The translations under genes and the position numbers were made by a program. Under the pieces are notes generated by a model. That model had not been told where the DNA came from, ran no database searches, and saw nothing but the letters and a program-made list of their open reading frames with translations. Below are positions 8,382-15,290 of a stretch of 23,594 bases of DNA, one piece after another (position 1 is the first letter of the stretch; each line of letters begins with the position of its first letter). The stretch lies in assembly GCA_964483805.1 (NCBI GenBank), contig CAZADH010000070.1, forward strand, positions 1 through 23,594, read 5' to 3'. The stretch comes from CAZADH01 sp964483805 (lineage in GTDB: Bacteria; Muiribacteriota; Ozemobacteria; Ozemobacterales; Ozemobacteraceae).

Positions 8382-9398
8382 CTACTGCTGCATGTTGCGC
8401 AGGTATTCACTTGCTGCGTCCTCCAGTTGCAGCCGTTCCTCGGGAGCGAACTGCTGCGCGGCAAGCGTGAATGCTTGAACCACGCCGAATGCCGACGGCA
8501 GCGGTTCCTTGCCGTAGGCCTCGATGACCGGGCCCGCCACGCGCTTGGGCAACTTGGCGTTGCCGATGACGCACTCGATCGTCGCCGGCACGTCGTCAAC
8601 CACGTGCCAGGCCGCGTTCGAGATCACGAACTCACTGCGTTTCAGCTTCTCGGGCAGGTCGAGGAGACCCGCATCGAGTTGCTCGAGGATTCTGGACTCG
8701 TCCATCAATCCGCGGTGATAGCGCCGCAGGATCTGGGCGTCTTTCACCGGAGCGGTCATTCCGTTTCGACAAATGAGCCTGATCAGGTGAACGGAGATAC
8801 GAAGACTCGCATATCCGACGCCCGAGTTGCGGACCAGGAGCCCGCCGTAGTGGTCACCGACTTCACGGTTTCCCCCCGCCACAAACGGACGACCGAGAGC
8901 CACCACATAACTGCTACTGCGGGTCGTGAAGTCCGACCGCAGCACCTCGAAGCCTGTTTCCAGGCCGCGCAGGCTCTCGATGACGAGCCCCGCGACCATC
9001 GAGTCACGCACTGCCGTGTATCCCGGGGTCACCAGCGCCGACAGCGTACCGTCAGCAGCGACGCCCGGCTCGACCGCACGGGTCGTCCGGATCTTGACCT
9101 CGGAAGTTGCCCGCCGAAAGCGACGATTCAGTTCGTCGGCCTTGTCGTCTTGATCGGCGTTTTGGAACCAGCGGTCCCATCTCAAGCCCACCATCGTTGC
9201 AAGCTGAGTCTGTGACCAGTCGGTGAGCCGGAGCTCGCCAACCGGAGTCACGATATTACCGTTGTTGTTCATGGTCAGCGTGTTCATCGCGACCACACGA
9301 TCCGGATTTTCCAGCGCTTCAGCAGCCTGGAGCCTGTTGATCAGTTCATGCAACGTCTCTGTTCCACCACCGTTGCGCATGATATTTACGATATCCAT
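8382..9398 (-). CDS. DUF932 family phage/plasmid-like protein
   Basis: The ATG at 9398 is preceded by GGAAGGA. The 338-aa product looks like the DUF932 family, found in phages, plasmids and integrative elements. Signs are the RLTDWSQTQLATMVGLRWDRWF segment region near residues 57-78, a central RNSGVGYASLRI and LICRNGM pair (about 190-214), and the C-terminal YGKEPLPSAFGVVQAFTLAA helix region. The molecular role of the family is not settled. Its regular company with annealing proteins and nucleases points to DNA replication or recombination of mobile DNA. It leads the minus-strand cassette and is followed by a hairpin before the ERF gene. Confidence 0.8.
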   Translation of the reverse strand: MDIVNIMRNGGGTETLHELINRLQAAEALENPDRVVAMNTLTMNNNGNIVTPVGELRLTDWSQTQLATMVGLRWDRWFQNADQDDKADELNRRFRRATSEVKIRTTRAVEPGVAADGTLSALVTPGYTAVRDSMVAGLVIESLRGLETGFEVLRSDFTTRSSSYVVALGRPFVAGGNREVGDHYGGLLVRNSGVGYASLRISVHLIRLICRNGMTAPVKDAQILRRYHRGLMDESRILEQLDAGLLDLPEKLKRSEFVISNAAWHVVDDVPATIECVIGNAKLPKRVAGPVIEAYGKEPLPSAFGVVQAFTLAAQQFAPEERLQLEDAASEYLRNMQQ

Positions 9399-9486
9399 AT
9401 ATTCCTTCCTTTCTCATTGGCTTAATTAGCCGATTGTATGTGGGCGTTCGTATCGAATTGCCCGCCCACGCGCTGCGATCCTTCAT
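9346..9486 (-). CDS. Possible 46-aa leader ORF overlapping the DUF932 start
   Basis: The ATG at 9486 has AGGAAGGA about 10 nt upstream and encodes MKDRSAWAGNSIRTP and onward to a TGA inside the DUF932 gene, in another frame, an overlap of 53 nt. The product is basic and Tyr/Trp-rich and matches no family I know. Such an arrangement could couple translation to DUF932, but it could also be chance. Confidence 0.3.
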   Translation of the reverse strand: MKDRSAWAGNSIRTPTYNRLIKPMRKEGIYGYRKYHAQRWWNRDVA

Positions 9487-9512
9487 AGCTAAAGTGTCCT
9501 TCCTGGGCCTGT

Positions 9513-9665
9513 TCATTTCGACAGTGCCTCACTCCGCGTCTTGTCATCCGGTTGTTGATTCGGGAACTTGTTCGAGCTTGTTGCAATCAGGGTTTCCACA
9601 CAGTCGATCACGGTTTTCAGAATCCGCACGACGTTCACGATCCCTTCGATGTAATTGCTCGCCAC
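9513..9665 (-). CDS. Small protein of 50 aa at the head of the recombination cassette
   Basis: A GTG at 9665 sits just after a strong GGAGGTGAGG ribosome site at 9667-9675 and opens a 50-aa frame beginning MASNYIEGIVNVVRIL and ending in TGA at 9513. The first half (NYIEGIVNVVRILKTVIDCV) reads as an amphipathic helix. The second half is polar (NKFPNQQPDDK). No family is recognised. It is the first coding frame of the minus-strand block and would be cotranscribed with DUF932. Small proteins in this position of phage and plasmid operons are often regulators or accessory factors, but nothing here shows which. Confidence 0.55.
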   Translation of the reverse strand: MASNYIEGIVNVVRILKTVIDCVETLIATSSNKFPNQQPDDKTRSEALSK

Positions 9666-9768
9666 AGCCTCACCTCCATTTCATTTCCACGTTGTTCAAG
9701 ACCGCCAGATAGAGCCTGTCTCATAGGCCTTATACCCACGAAGCGGGCCAGAATTCAGTGGTCCGACG

Positions 9769-9782
9769 GCGGCAATTGCCGC
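9769..9782. promoter_or_regulatory. 14-bp perfect palindrome in the divergent promoter region
   Basis: GCGGCAATTGCCGC is self-complementary about its centre and lies midway between the minus-strand cassette and the plus-strand defence operon. A dimeric repressor site is a reasonable reading, but a 14-bp palindrome can also arise by chance. Confidence 0.3.
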
Positions 9783-9874
9783 GTTGCCGAGCGCAAACGG
9801 TTAAGTTCGGGGCAGCACGGAGCGGTAATCTTGGACATCTCACACGCTTGCCTGCGGTTTCCCGAAGTGCTACG

Positions 9875-9918
9875 GTATGAACCACCGGCGATAACGTGAT
9901 AACAGTGCCGGTTCATAC
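9875..9918. promoter_or_regulatory. Inverted repeat upstream of the ATPase gene, probable operator
   Basis: GTATGAAC plus CGGC (9875-9882 and 9886-9889, interrupted by CAC) is mirrored by GCCGGTTCATAC (9907-9918), so 12 bases per arm match. The spacer carries a direct repeat GATAAC-GT-GATAAC. The right arm ends just before the GGGAGG ribosome site (9920-9925) of the gene starting at 9930. Two readings are possible: an operator bound by a dimer, or a 5'-leader hairpin that would hide the ribosome site. A weak promoter (TTGCCT, 17 bases, TACGGT) ends at the left arm. Confidence 0.5.
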
Positions 9919-9929
9919 TGGGAGGCTTT

Positions 9930-12900
9930 ATGCGACCGATCCTCGAGACGTGTCAGCCGCGCAAAGACATCCTTGCGGGCAGCTTCAACCCCGAGATTTT
10001 CACGGCCAGCCTGAGCCAGGTCATGGGCCATTACCGCGGCACCAAAGGCGTGCTCAGCAACCTCTACACCGACGCTGAGGCGTTCTTTCGCGATGCGACC
10101 TTCCCGACCGACGGTCTCAAGCGCGTGCTGCAGCAGGTCTTCGGGCGACTGAGTGGTGACGCCGGATGCCCGGCGATCCATCGGCTCGAAACCTCGTTCG
10201 GTGGTGGCAAGACGCACACCCTGATCGCGTTGACCCATCTGGCCATGAAGGGCAAGGAACTCGGCCCGCTGACCCGTGACATCATCGACAGTAAATTGTT
10301 GTGTAAGCCCGGTGAGGTCCTGGTCGTCGGCGTGGCCGGCGACAAGATACCGGTCCATAAGCCGCATGGCACCAAGCTGGCACCCTATACGTTGTGGGGC
10401 GAGATCGTTCATCAGATCGGCGGCGACGCGCTTTACAAGAAGCTGGGGGCGACCGCGACGTCTGACTCCCCGCCTGTCGACGAAGACTTCGAGGCCGTGT
10501 TCGGCGAGCGCAAGATCATCATCATGCTCGACGAGCTGGCGCAGTATGCGACCCGTCTCGAGGCTGCCCGGCCGCGTGGTGGTGAGCTCCTGGCGGCGTT
10601 TCTGATGTCACTTAACGGTTATGCCCGCGTTCACTCGAATCTTGTGGTTGTCATGACGTTGGCCGGCCAGCAAGACGCCTTCTCGCGCCAGACCGAAATG
10701 CTGAAGAATCTGGTCACCGAGGCGCAGGGAAAAGAGGTCGACACCGACGGCGCGATTGCCATTGCGCAACGCGCTGACAAGGAAGTGCGCAGCGTGGTGA
10801 GCCGCGACGCGACCACGGTCGTGCCGGTACAGGCCGGTGAGATCTCGCGCGTGCTGGCCAAACGACTCTTTACGCACATCGACTCGACTGCCACCCGGGA
10901 AGTTGCGGCCAAGTATCGTGAGACACTCGAGAAGTGCCGAACGATGCTACCGCCCGAGGCCACCCAGCAACGGTTCTTCGATTCGATCGAGTCGCACTAC
11001 CCGTTCCATCCCAAGTTCATCGACTTCCTGAACCATAAACTGGCAAGCCTCGAGACGTTTCAGGGCACCCGCGGCGTTCTCCGCGTCCTGTCGCTGGCCG
11101 TGCGCTCGATCTGGGAACGCAAACTGCGCGTACCGCTGATCCATACGTGCCACCTCGACCTGAAAAGCCCCGAGACGGTCAATGAAATCATGGGCCGCAC
11201 GGGCGCCAACGACCTGCTGATCGTTCTCAACACCGATGTCGGCGGTGTCGACACGAAGACCATCGAGGGCGGCCGCGCTAACGCCGAGGTGGCCGACGAA
11301 CAGAATCGCCACCCCGAAGGTCACCCGATGCACGAATACACCTGGAAGACGGTGTTCCTGCATAGTCTGGTCGGGCGCAATCTCGAACTCGGCTCCCCTT
11401 TATTCGGCATCAATAAGGCCGAGGCCTTGCTGGAGATCGCCTTCCCGGGGTTGACCCCACCACAAATCGAGGTAGCGCTGCAGAAGATCGAGTCCGATGC
11501 ATATTACCTGCGCACGCATCAGGGGCGGTATTACGCCAGCACCGATCCGTCGGTGAACATTGCCCTGTCGCGCATCCGGCGCGGCCTCGACCAGGCCGAT
11601 GTGCGTGATGCCGTGTCGGTGATGGCTCGAAATGTCGTCAAGAGTGATTCGACCTTTGTCGTGTCGAGCGAAGTTTCTCTGCCCGAGCACGTTCCCGACA
11701 AACGGGGCAAGCCGATCCTCGCAGTCGTATCGATTTTCGCCGGTGAGATCGACGTCGAGGCCTTCGTGACAACGGCCGGATCGGGCCGCCCGCGCCACGA
11801 ACAGAACCTCGTCTTCCTGCTGGTCCCGGCGACGGTCCGGGTGACCAGTGCGACCGGTGCGAAGAACAGCCTGTTCGCCGGGTCGGAGTCATCGGGCGGG
11901 TCGGTTGATACCATGCAGCGACTCGAGGACCTGGCGCGCAGTGTTCTCGCTCACCGACGGTTGCAGAAGAACCCGGAGAATTGGGGAATCAGCAGGTCGA
12001 AGCTAGCTGAGACCGAGTTCGATCGGAAGGTAATCGAGCGGGATCAAGGGCTCGCCACCGTCGTGTCGCAGACCTATTCGCAGCTCTGGTACCCGTCCTC
12101 GATGGGTGGCCAGGTGATCCGCAAGGAGATCAAGACCGCCGGCGGCGAGGGCGGAACGCCGATCATGGAAGAGATCCGCAAGTTGTTGCGTGATGACCAT
12201 GAACTGGTCTGCTCCGACATGCTCGATGCCTCCATGCTGACGAATCTCGGCAAGATCTTCTTTGAACGAACCGACACCATCAAGGTTGCCAAGCTGCGTG
12301 AGAACTTCGCCTGTCTGCGGGCCTGGCCCGTGCTCGAGAGCCCGGGCGTGTTCGAACAGATCATCCGTAAGGGCGTGTCACGCGATACCTGGTGCTTGTT
12401 CCGAATGGGCGACGACGAGAGTTCGCGGCCCAAGGACTTCTACAGTCGAGAAACAGGCGAACCGCCACTGGACCTTGATCTCAAGGACATCAAGTGGACC
12501 CTGGTCACCCTCGCAGGCGCCCGCCAGCGACACTGGACGAAGACCGATGCGCCAGACCCTGTCAAGGTCGAACAATGGGCCCGAAGCGTACTGGCGGAGT
12601 CACCTGCCGTCAAGATCGCTGACGTTGCCACCAAGGTGCGCGAAGTTCATGGCGATGTTTCCGATGGCGCCATCGCCGAAGCAGTCACCCAGATCGTGAA
12701 GAAGGGCCACGCGGTGTCATACCGTGGCAATACAGAACAATCAGAAAAACCGACGCTGGTTATCGACAGTAACTCAACCGCCCTGCACGTGTTCGAGCCG
12801 GCCGACATCATCATCACGACCGCCGAGGCCGCCACGCGCGGCTGGATCACGGCGAAACCCAAGCGGTTCGAGCTATCAGGCCCGGCCGGGACCGAGAAGC

Positions 12901-13166
12901 TGCTGCCGCTGTTGAAGCGTCTTGGCAGCTTCTACACGCAGGGCGCAAAGTCGAAGATCGCCTTCCTCGACATACTGAATCTTGCGGTCAAAGGCGGGGG
13001 CCGACTGCGCATCGAGGTGAGCGATGCAACCCCTGAGGCGATGAAGAAACTGGCCGAGCTGTTCGAGGTCGTTGCCAACGTCACCCAGAAAGGTGACGAT
13101 ACAGAAGTTGTATTGCAGATCGATGAGCCCAACGACGAGTGCCCGCTGATCAAAGCGCTGAAGTGA
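9930..13166 (+). CDS. DUF499-type AAA+ ATPase of a putative defence operon
   Basis: The ATG at 9930 follows GGGAGG. The 1078-aa product has a P-loop SFGGGKTHTL (Lys94, Thr95) and a Walker B IIIMLDELAQ (Asp201, Glu202), followed by VVVMTLAGQQDAF. The N-terminal context (about residues 1-60) and the GGGKTHTL signature fit the DUF499/COG1483 predicted ATPases. These are large single-chain ATPases that recur beside DUF1156 methylases in defence loci. The C-terminal half (about 560-1078) lacks further recognisable catalytic motifs and may be a DNA- or partner-binding scaffold. It is the first gene of the operon, directly behind the inverted repeat. It probably powers a complex with the methylase and helicase encoded downstream. 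The family assignment is from recalled motifs, not a search. Confidence 0.85.
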   Translation: MRPILETCQPRKDILAGSFNPEIFTASLSQVMGHYRGTKGVLSNLYTDAEAFFRDATFPTDGLKRVLQQVFGRLSGDAGCPAIHRLETSFGGGKTHTLIALTHLAMKGKELGPLTRDIIDSKLLCKPGEVLVVGVAGDKIPVHKPHGTKLAPYTLWGEIVHQIGGDALYKKLGATATSDSPPVDEDFEAVFGERKIIIMLDELAQYATRLEAARPRGGELLAAFLMSLNGYARVHSNLVVVMTLAGQQDAFSRQTEMLKNLVTEAQGKEVDTDGAIAIAQRADKEVRSVVSRDATTVVPVQAGEISRVLAKRLFTHIDSTATREVAAKYRETLEKCRTMLPPEATQQRFFDSIESHYPFHPKFIDFLNHKLASLETFQGTRGVLRVLSLAVRSIWERKLRVPLIHTCHLDLKSPETVNEIMGRTGANDLLIVLNTDVGGVDTKTIEGGRANAEVADEQNRHPEGHPMHEYTWKTVFLHSLVGRNLELGSPLFGINKAEALLEIAFPGLTPPQIEVALQKIESDAYYLRTHQGRYYASTDPSVNIALSRIRRGLDQADVRDAVSVMARNVVKSDSTFVVSSEVSLPEHVPDKRGKPILAVVSIFAGEIDVEAFVTTAGSGRPRHEQNLVFLLVPATVRVTSATGAKNSLFAGSESSGGSVDTMQRLEDLARSVLAHRRLQKNPENWGISRSKLAETEFDRKVIERDQGLATVVSQTYSQLWYPSSMGGQVIRKEIKTAGGEGGTPIMEEIRKLLRDDHELVCSDMLDASMLTNLGKIFFERTDTIKVAKLRENFACLRAWPVLESPGVFEQIIRKGVSRDTWCLFRMGDDESSRPKDFYSRETGEPPLDLDLKDIKWTLVTLAGARQRHWTKTDAPDPVKVEQWARSVLAESPAVKIADVATKVREVHGDVSDGAIAEAVTQIVKKGHAVSYRGNTEQSEKPTLVIDSNSTALHVFEPADIIITTAEAATRGWITAKPKRFELSGPAGTEKLLPLLKRLGSFYTQGAKSKIAFLDILNLAVKGGGRLRIEVSDATPEAMKKLAELFEVVANVTQKGDDTEVVLQIDEPNDECPLIKALK

Positions 13167-13176
13167 GGTATTGCCG

Positions 13177-13782
13177 ATGGCAAAGAAGAAACTGTCGGGA
13201 GAACTCGCCACCCATTACGAGCAACGCCTTCGCTTTCGCGTTAAGAAAGCGCCGTTCTTGCTGCACATCACCGAGTGGAAAGATAAGCCGCCGCCTGTCC
13301 TGGTGATCAAGGAGCGCGCCGAAAAGTTCCCGGTCGGCAAAGATGGCAAACCCGCCGACGAACCGGTGCATCAACTTGTCGACCGTGGAGCGATTGCCGG
13401 TGATGCTCAGCGCCGGCTGTTGCCATTGATCAGCGATATCGCGGCCCAGGTGCGCTCCGAAGACGGTGTACCGCTCGGCCTCGAGAGATTCATGACGACC
13501 GAGGGGTTGAACCTACGGGAGCGCCTGCCTCTCGACGAGGAAACCGGCGCCAAGCTGGCCTTGATGTTCAAGCTGGCTGAACGCGTCGTCGACCTCGATC
13601 GCACCGAACTCATCGCGCGCCGGATCATGCGCTTTACTCGCGAGGAGGCGGCCTACTGGTTGTCGCGGATGACCCGATTCGACGCCGTGGCCAACCGGTG
13701 GGCCATTGCCGGCCTACGCCTGATGCTGGGTGGCTCGGAGCGCAAAGAGACAGCAGCGATGCTCAAGAAGCTGAAGGTGTAG
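13177..13782 (+). CDS. Conserved-looking 201-aa protein of unknown function, second gene of the operon
   Basis: I prefer the ATG at 13177 (10 nt after the ATPase stop, with GAGG about 10 nt upstream) over a TTG at 13171. The protein starts with a Lys-rich MAKKKL. It continues with a beta-rich part (residues about 18-45: RVKKAPFLLHITEWKD) and ends with an all-helical part (about 110-201) rich in Arg and Leu. No catalytic motif, signal or membrane segment is visible. Its position between the ATPase and the toxin-antitoxin pair, with tight spacing, argues for an operon-specific subunit such as an ATPase adaptor. I do not recognise the family. Confidence 0.8.
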   Translation: MAKKKLSGELATHYEQRLRFRVKKAPFLLHITEWKDKPPPVLVIKERAEKFPVGKDGKPADEPVHQLVDRGAIAGDAQRRLLPLISDIAAQVRSEDGVPLGLERFMTTEGLNLRERLPLDEETGAKLALMFKLAERVVDLDRTELIARRIMRFTREEAAYWLSRMTRFDAVANRWAIAGLRLMLGGSERKETAAMLKKLKV

Positions 13783-13788
13783 CCACCC

Positions 13789-14262
13789 ATGCCGAAGCCC
13801 ACGGTCTATCTCGAAACCAGCGTCGTCAGTTACCTGACCTCGCGACCGAGTCGTGATCTCATCGTTCAGGCACGGCAGCAACTGACGGCCGAGTGGTGGG
13901 AGACCTCCCGCCGCCATTTTTCGCTCTACGTGTCACCGTTCGTCCTCGAAGAGATCGCAGCGGGCGATACCGAGGCTGCTGAAGCCAGGCAGGCAGTGGT
14001 GGACGGCATTCCGGTGCTGCGCGTGTCAACCGAGATCCTGCGATTTGCCGAGCATCTGCTGAAACGGCTGCACCTGCCTGCGTCGGCCCAACTCGATGCC
14101 TTGCACATCGCGACGCCGACGTGGCACGGCCTCGATTTTCTCGTGACCTGGAACTGCAAGCACATCGCCAATGGTAGAATCATCAAGGCGCTCGAGCAGA
14201 TCTGCCTGCTGAAGGGCATGCGCCTGCCCGTGATCTGCACACCCGAGGAGCTTTTGGAGTAA
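13789..14262 (+). CDS. PIN-domain toxin, VapC-like ribonuclease
   Basis: The 157-aa product begins 6 nt after the previous stop. It matches a common PIN subfamily: VYLETSVVSYLTSRPSRDL at the start (Glu9 in place of the usual first Asp), LEEIAAGD (Glu54/Glu55), QLDALHIA (Asp103), and TWNCKHIAN (about 120-128) before a C-terminal VICTPEELLE. PIN proteins are Mg-dependent RNases that typically cleave tRNA or rRNA when their antitoxin is lost. The small gene 3 nt downstream is the likely antitoxin. Lying inside the defence operon, it may keep the locus from being lost or act as an abortive trigger if the operon is disturbed. Target RNA cannot be told from sequence. Confidence 0.87.
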   Translation: MPKPTVYLETSVVSYLTSRPSRDLIVQARQQLTAEWWETSRRHFSLYVSPFVLEEIAAGDTEAAEARQAVVDGIPVLRVSTEILRFAEHLLKRLHLPASAQLDALHIATPTWHGLDFLVTWNCKHIANGRIIKALEQICLLKGMRLPVICTPEELLE

Positions 14263-14265
14263 CAC

Positions 14266-14454
14266 ATGAAAGACGATCCCATCGTTGCCGAAGTCCGAGA
14301 AATCCGCAAGCGTATCGATGACCGCCGTCGCCGTGCCGGCCTGACCATGGCCGAATACGTCGAGTCGCTCAACGAGAAGTATGCCGCCGTCATTGTCGAC
14401 CGTGTGCCGGGCAGTGCGGTGACCAAGCGCCGAAAGAGCCGACCTGCCGCCTGA
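14266..14454 (+). CDS. Small antitoxin partner of the PIN-domain toxin
   Basis: This 62-aa protein begins 3 nt after the PIN gene with TTGGAG 8 nt upstream. The DDPIVAEVREIRKRI opening is typical of the short partners that accompany this PIN subfamily. Its middle is helical (TMAEYVESLNEKYAAV) and its C-terminus is very basic (KRRKSRPAA), suiting toxin blocking and perhaps weak DNA binding. No ribbon-helix-helix or AbrB fold is apparent, so autoregulation is uncertain. The order toxin then antitoxin is the reverse of the classic vapBC order. Confidence 0.72.
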   Translation: MKDDPIVAEVREIRKRIDDRRRRAGLTMAEYVESLNEKYAAVIVDRVPGSAVTKRRKSRPAA

Positions 14455-14456
14455 GC

Positions 14457-15290
14457 GTGAGCAAGAAAAGCAACTCGGCAGAGGTTCGTCGACAACACGA
14501 GCACGAAGTCTTCAGCGGTTTCGCCAATGCGGCACGCTTCGTGGTTACCGATCTTGCGCAACCCGATCCGCCGGCGCCCGACATTCTCTGCACCTGTGCC
14601 AACGGGGCGCAAATCGCTTTCGAACTGGTCCGCATCGACGATCAAGACTTTCGTGAGCGACTCTCGTTGTGGGCCCGCATGTGGCACCTGGTCAAGGACG
14701 CAGTTGCCACTTTGCCTGCGGCAACTCGGCAACAACTCGAGGATCGACTGGGGGACGCCCTGGTCTGGATCGACTTCGTTGGTTGTGGTGAGAATGACAC
14801 GAGGGAACAGCGGACCCTGCTCATCAAGCAACGCCAAACCTTGATGCCCGAAGTTGCGGACCTACTGCTACAGGTCGGCCGCGGGCACGTAGGCAACGTG
14901 GCGATACCGCGAACACTCCAGTCTACGATTCGGGCCGTAGAGATTCGCCGACGCCGGTTCTCGGCCCCAATTCTCGATGTTGCGCCGCTGATGTCGATGT
15001 TCTCTGATCCGATCCATGCGGCACTCGCGAGCAAGGCCGGCAAGGCGCATAAATACACAGTACGTTGCCCGCTGCACTTGCTGGCTTACTACGACGCACA
15101 GCCCCCTGCGGCCAGTAATCAGGGCTACGTTCGAATGGAGTTCGAACGGGCCCGCGCTATGCCCGGCTTGGGCCGTTTCGAGAAGATCTGGATCTTCAAC
15201 CCCTGGCAAGACGAGATCATTGCCGAGTTCCTGTCCGATGCAGGCGCCACGGTAACAGACGCTGTAAATACAAGGAACACCGATTCATGA
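14457..15290 (+). CDS. 277-aa protein of unknown function, possible nuclease-like subunit
   Basis: The GTG at 14457 lies 2 nt after the antitoxin stop, and the TGA at 15288-15290 overlaps the methylase ATG by 4 nt, so its translation is probably coupled to the methylase. The N-terminal part contains PDILCTCANGAQIAFELVRI (41-60). The spacing of Asp42 and Glu56 in adjacent predicted strands recalls the PD-(D/E)XK nuclease core, but the usual Lys is Val58. That is weak evidence for a divergent or inactive restriction-type fold. A long helical middle (about 65-180) and a C-terminal RFEKIWIFNPWQDEI (about 245-259) follow. No other family is recognised. A restriction or DNA-recognition subunit next to the methylase would make sense but is inference. 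Confidence 0.75.
   Translation: MSKKSNSAEVRRQHEHEVFSGFANAARFVVTDLAQPDPPAPDILCTCANGAQIAFELVRIDDQDFRERLSLWARMWHLVKDAVATLPAATRQQLEDRLGDALVWIDFVGCGENDTREQRTLLIKQRQTLMPEVADLLLQVGRGHVGNVAIPRTLQSTIRAVEIRRRRFSAPILDVAPLMSMFSDPIHAALASKAGKAHKYTVRCPLHLLAYYDAQPPAASNQGYVRMEFERARAMPGLGRFEKIWIFNPWQDEIIAEFLSDAGATVTDAVNTRNTDS

Noticed and set aside
7523..8470. Plus-strand 315-codon open frame over the ERF gene
   Set aside because: The minus strand carries clear ERF motifs and ribosome sites. The plus frame is His/Arg/Leu-rich, typical of an antisense shadow.
9434..9712. Plus-strand 92-codon frame in the divergent region
   Set aside because: It has no ribosome site and a Ser/Arg-rich product. The minus strand here has small frames with good ribosome sites.
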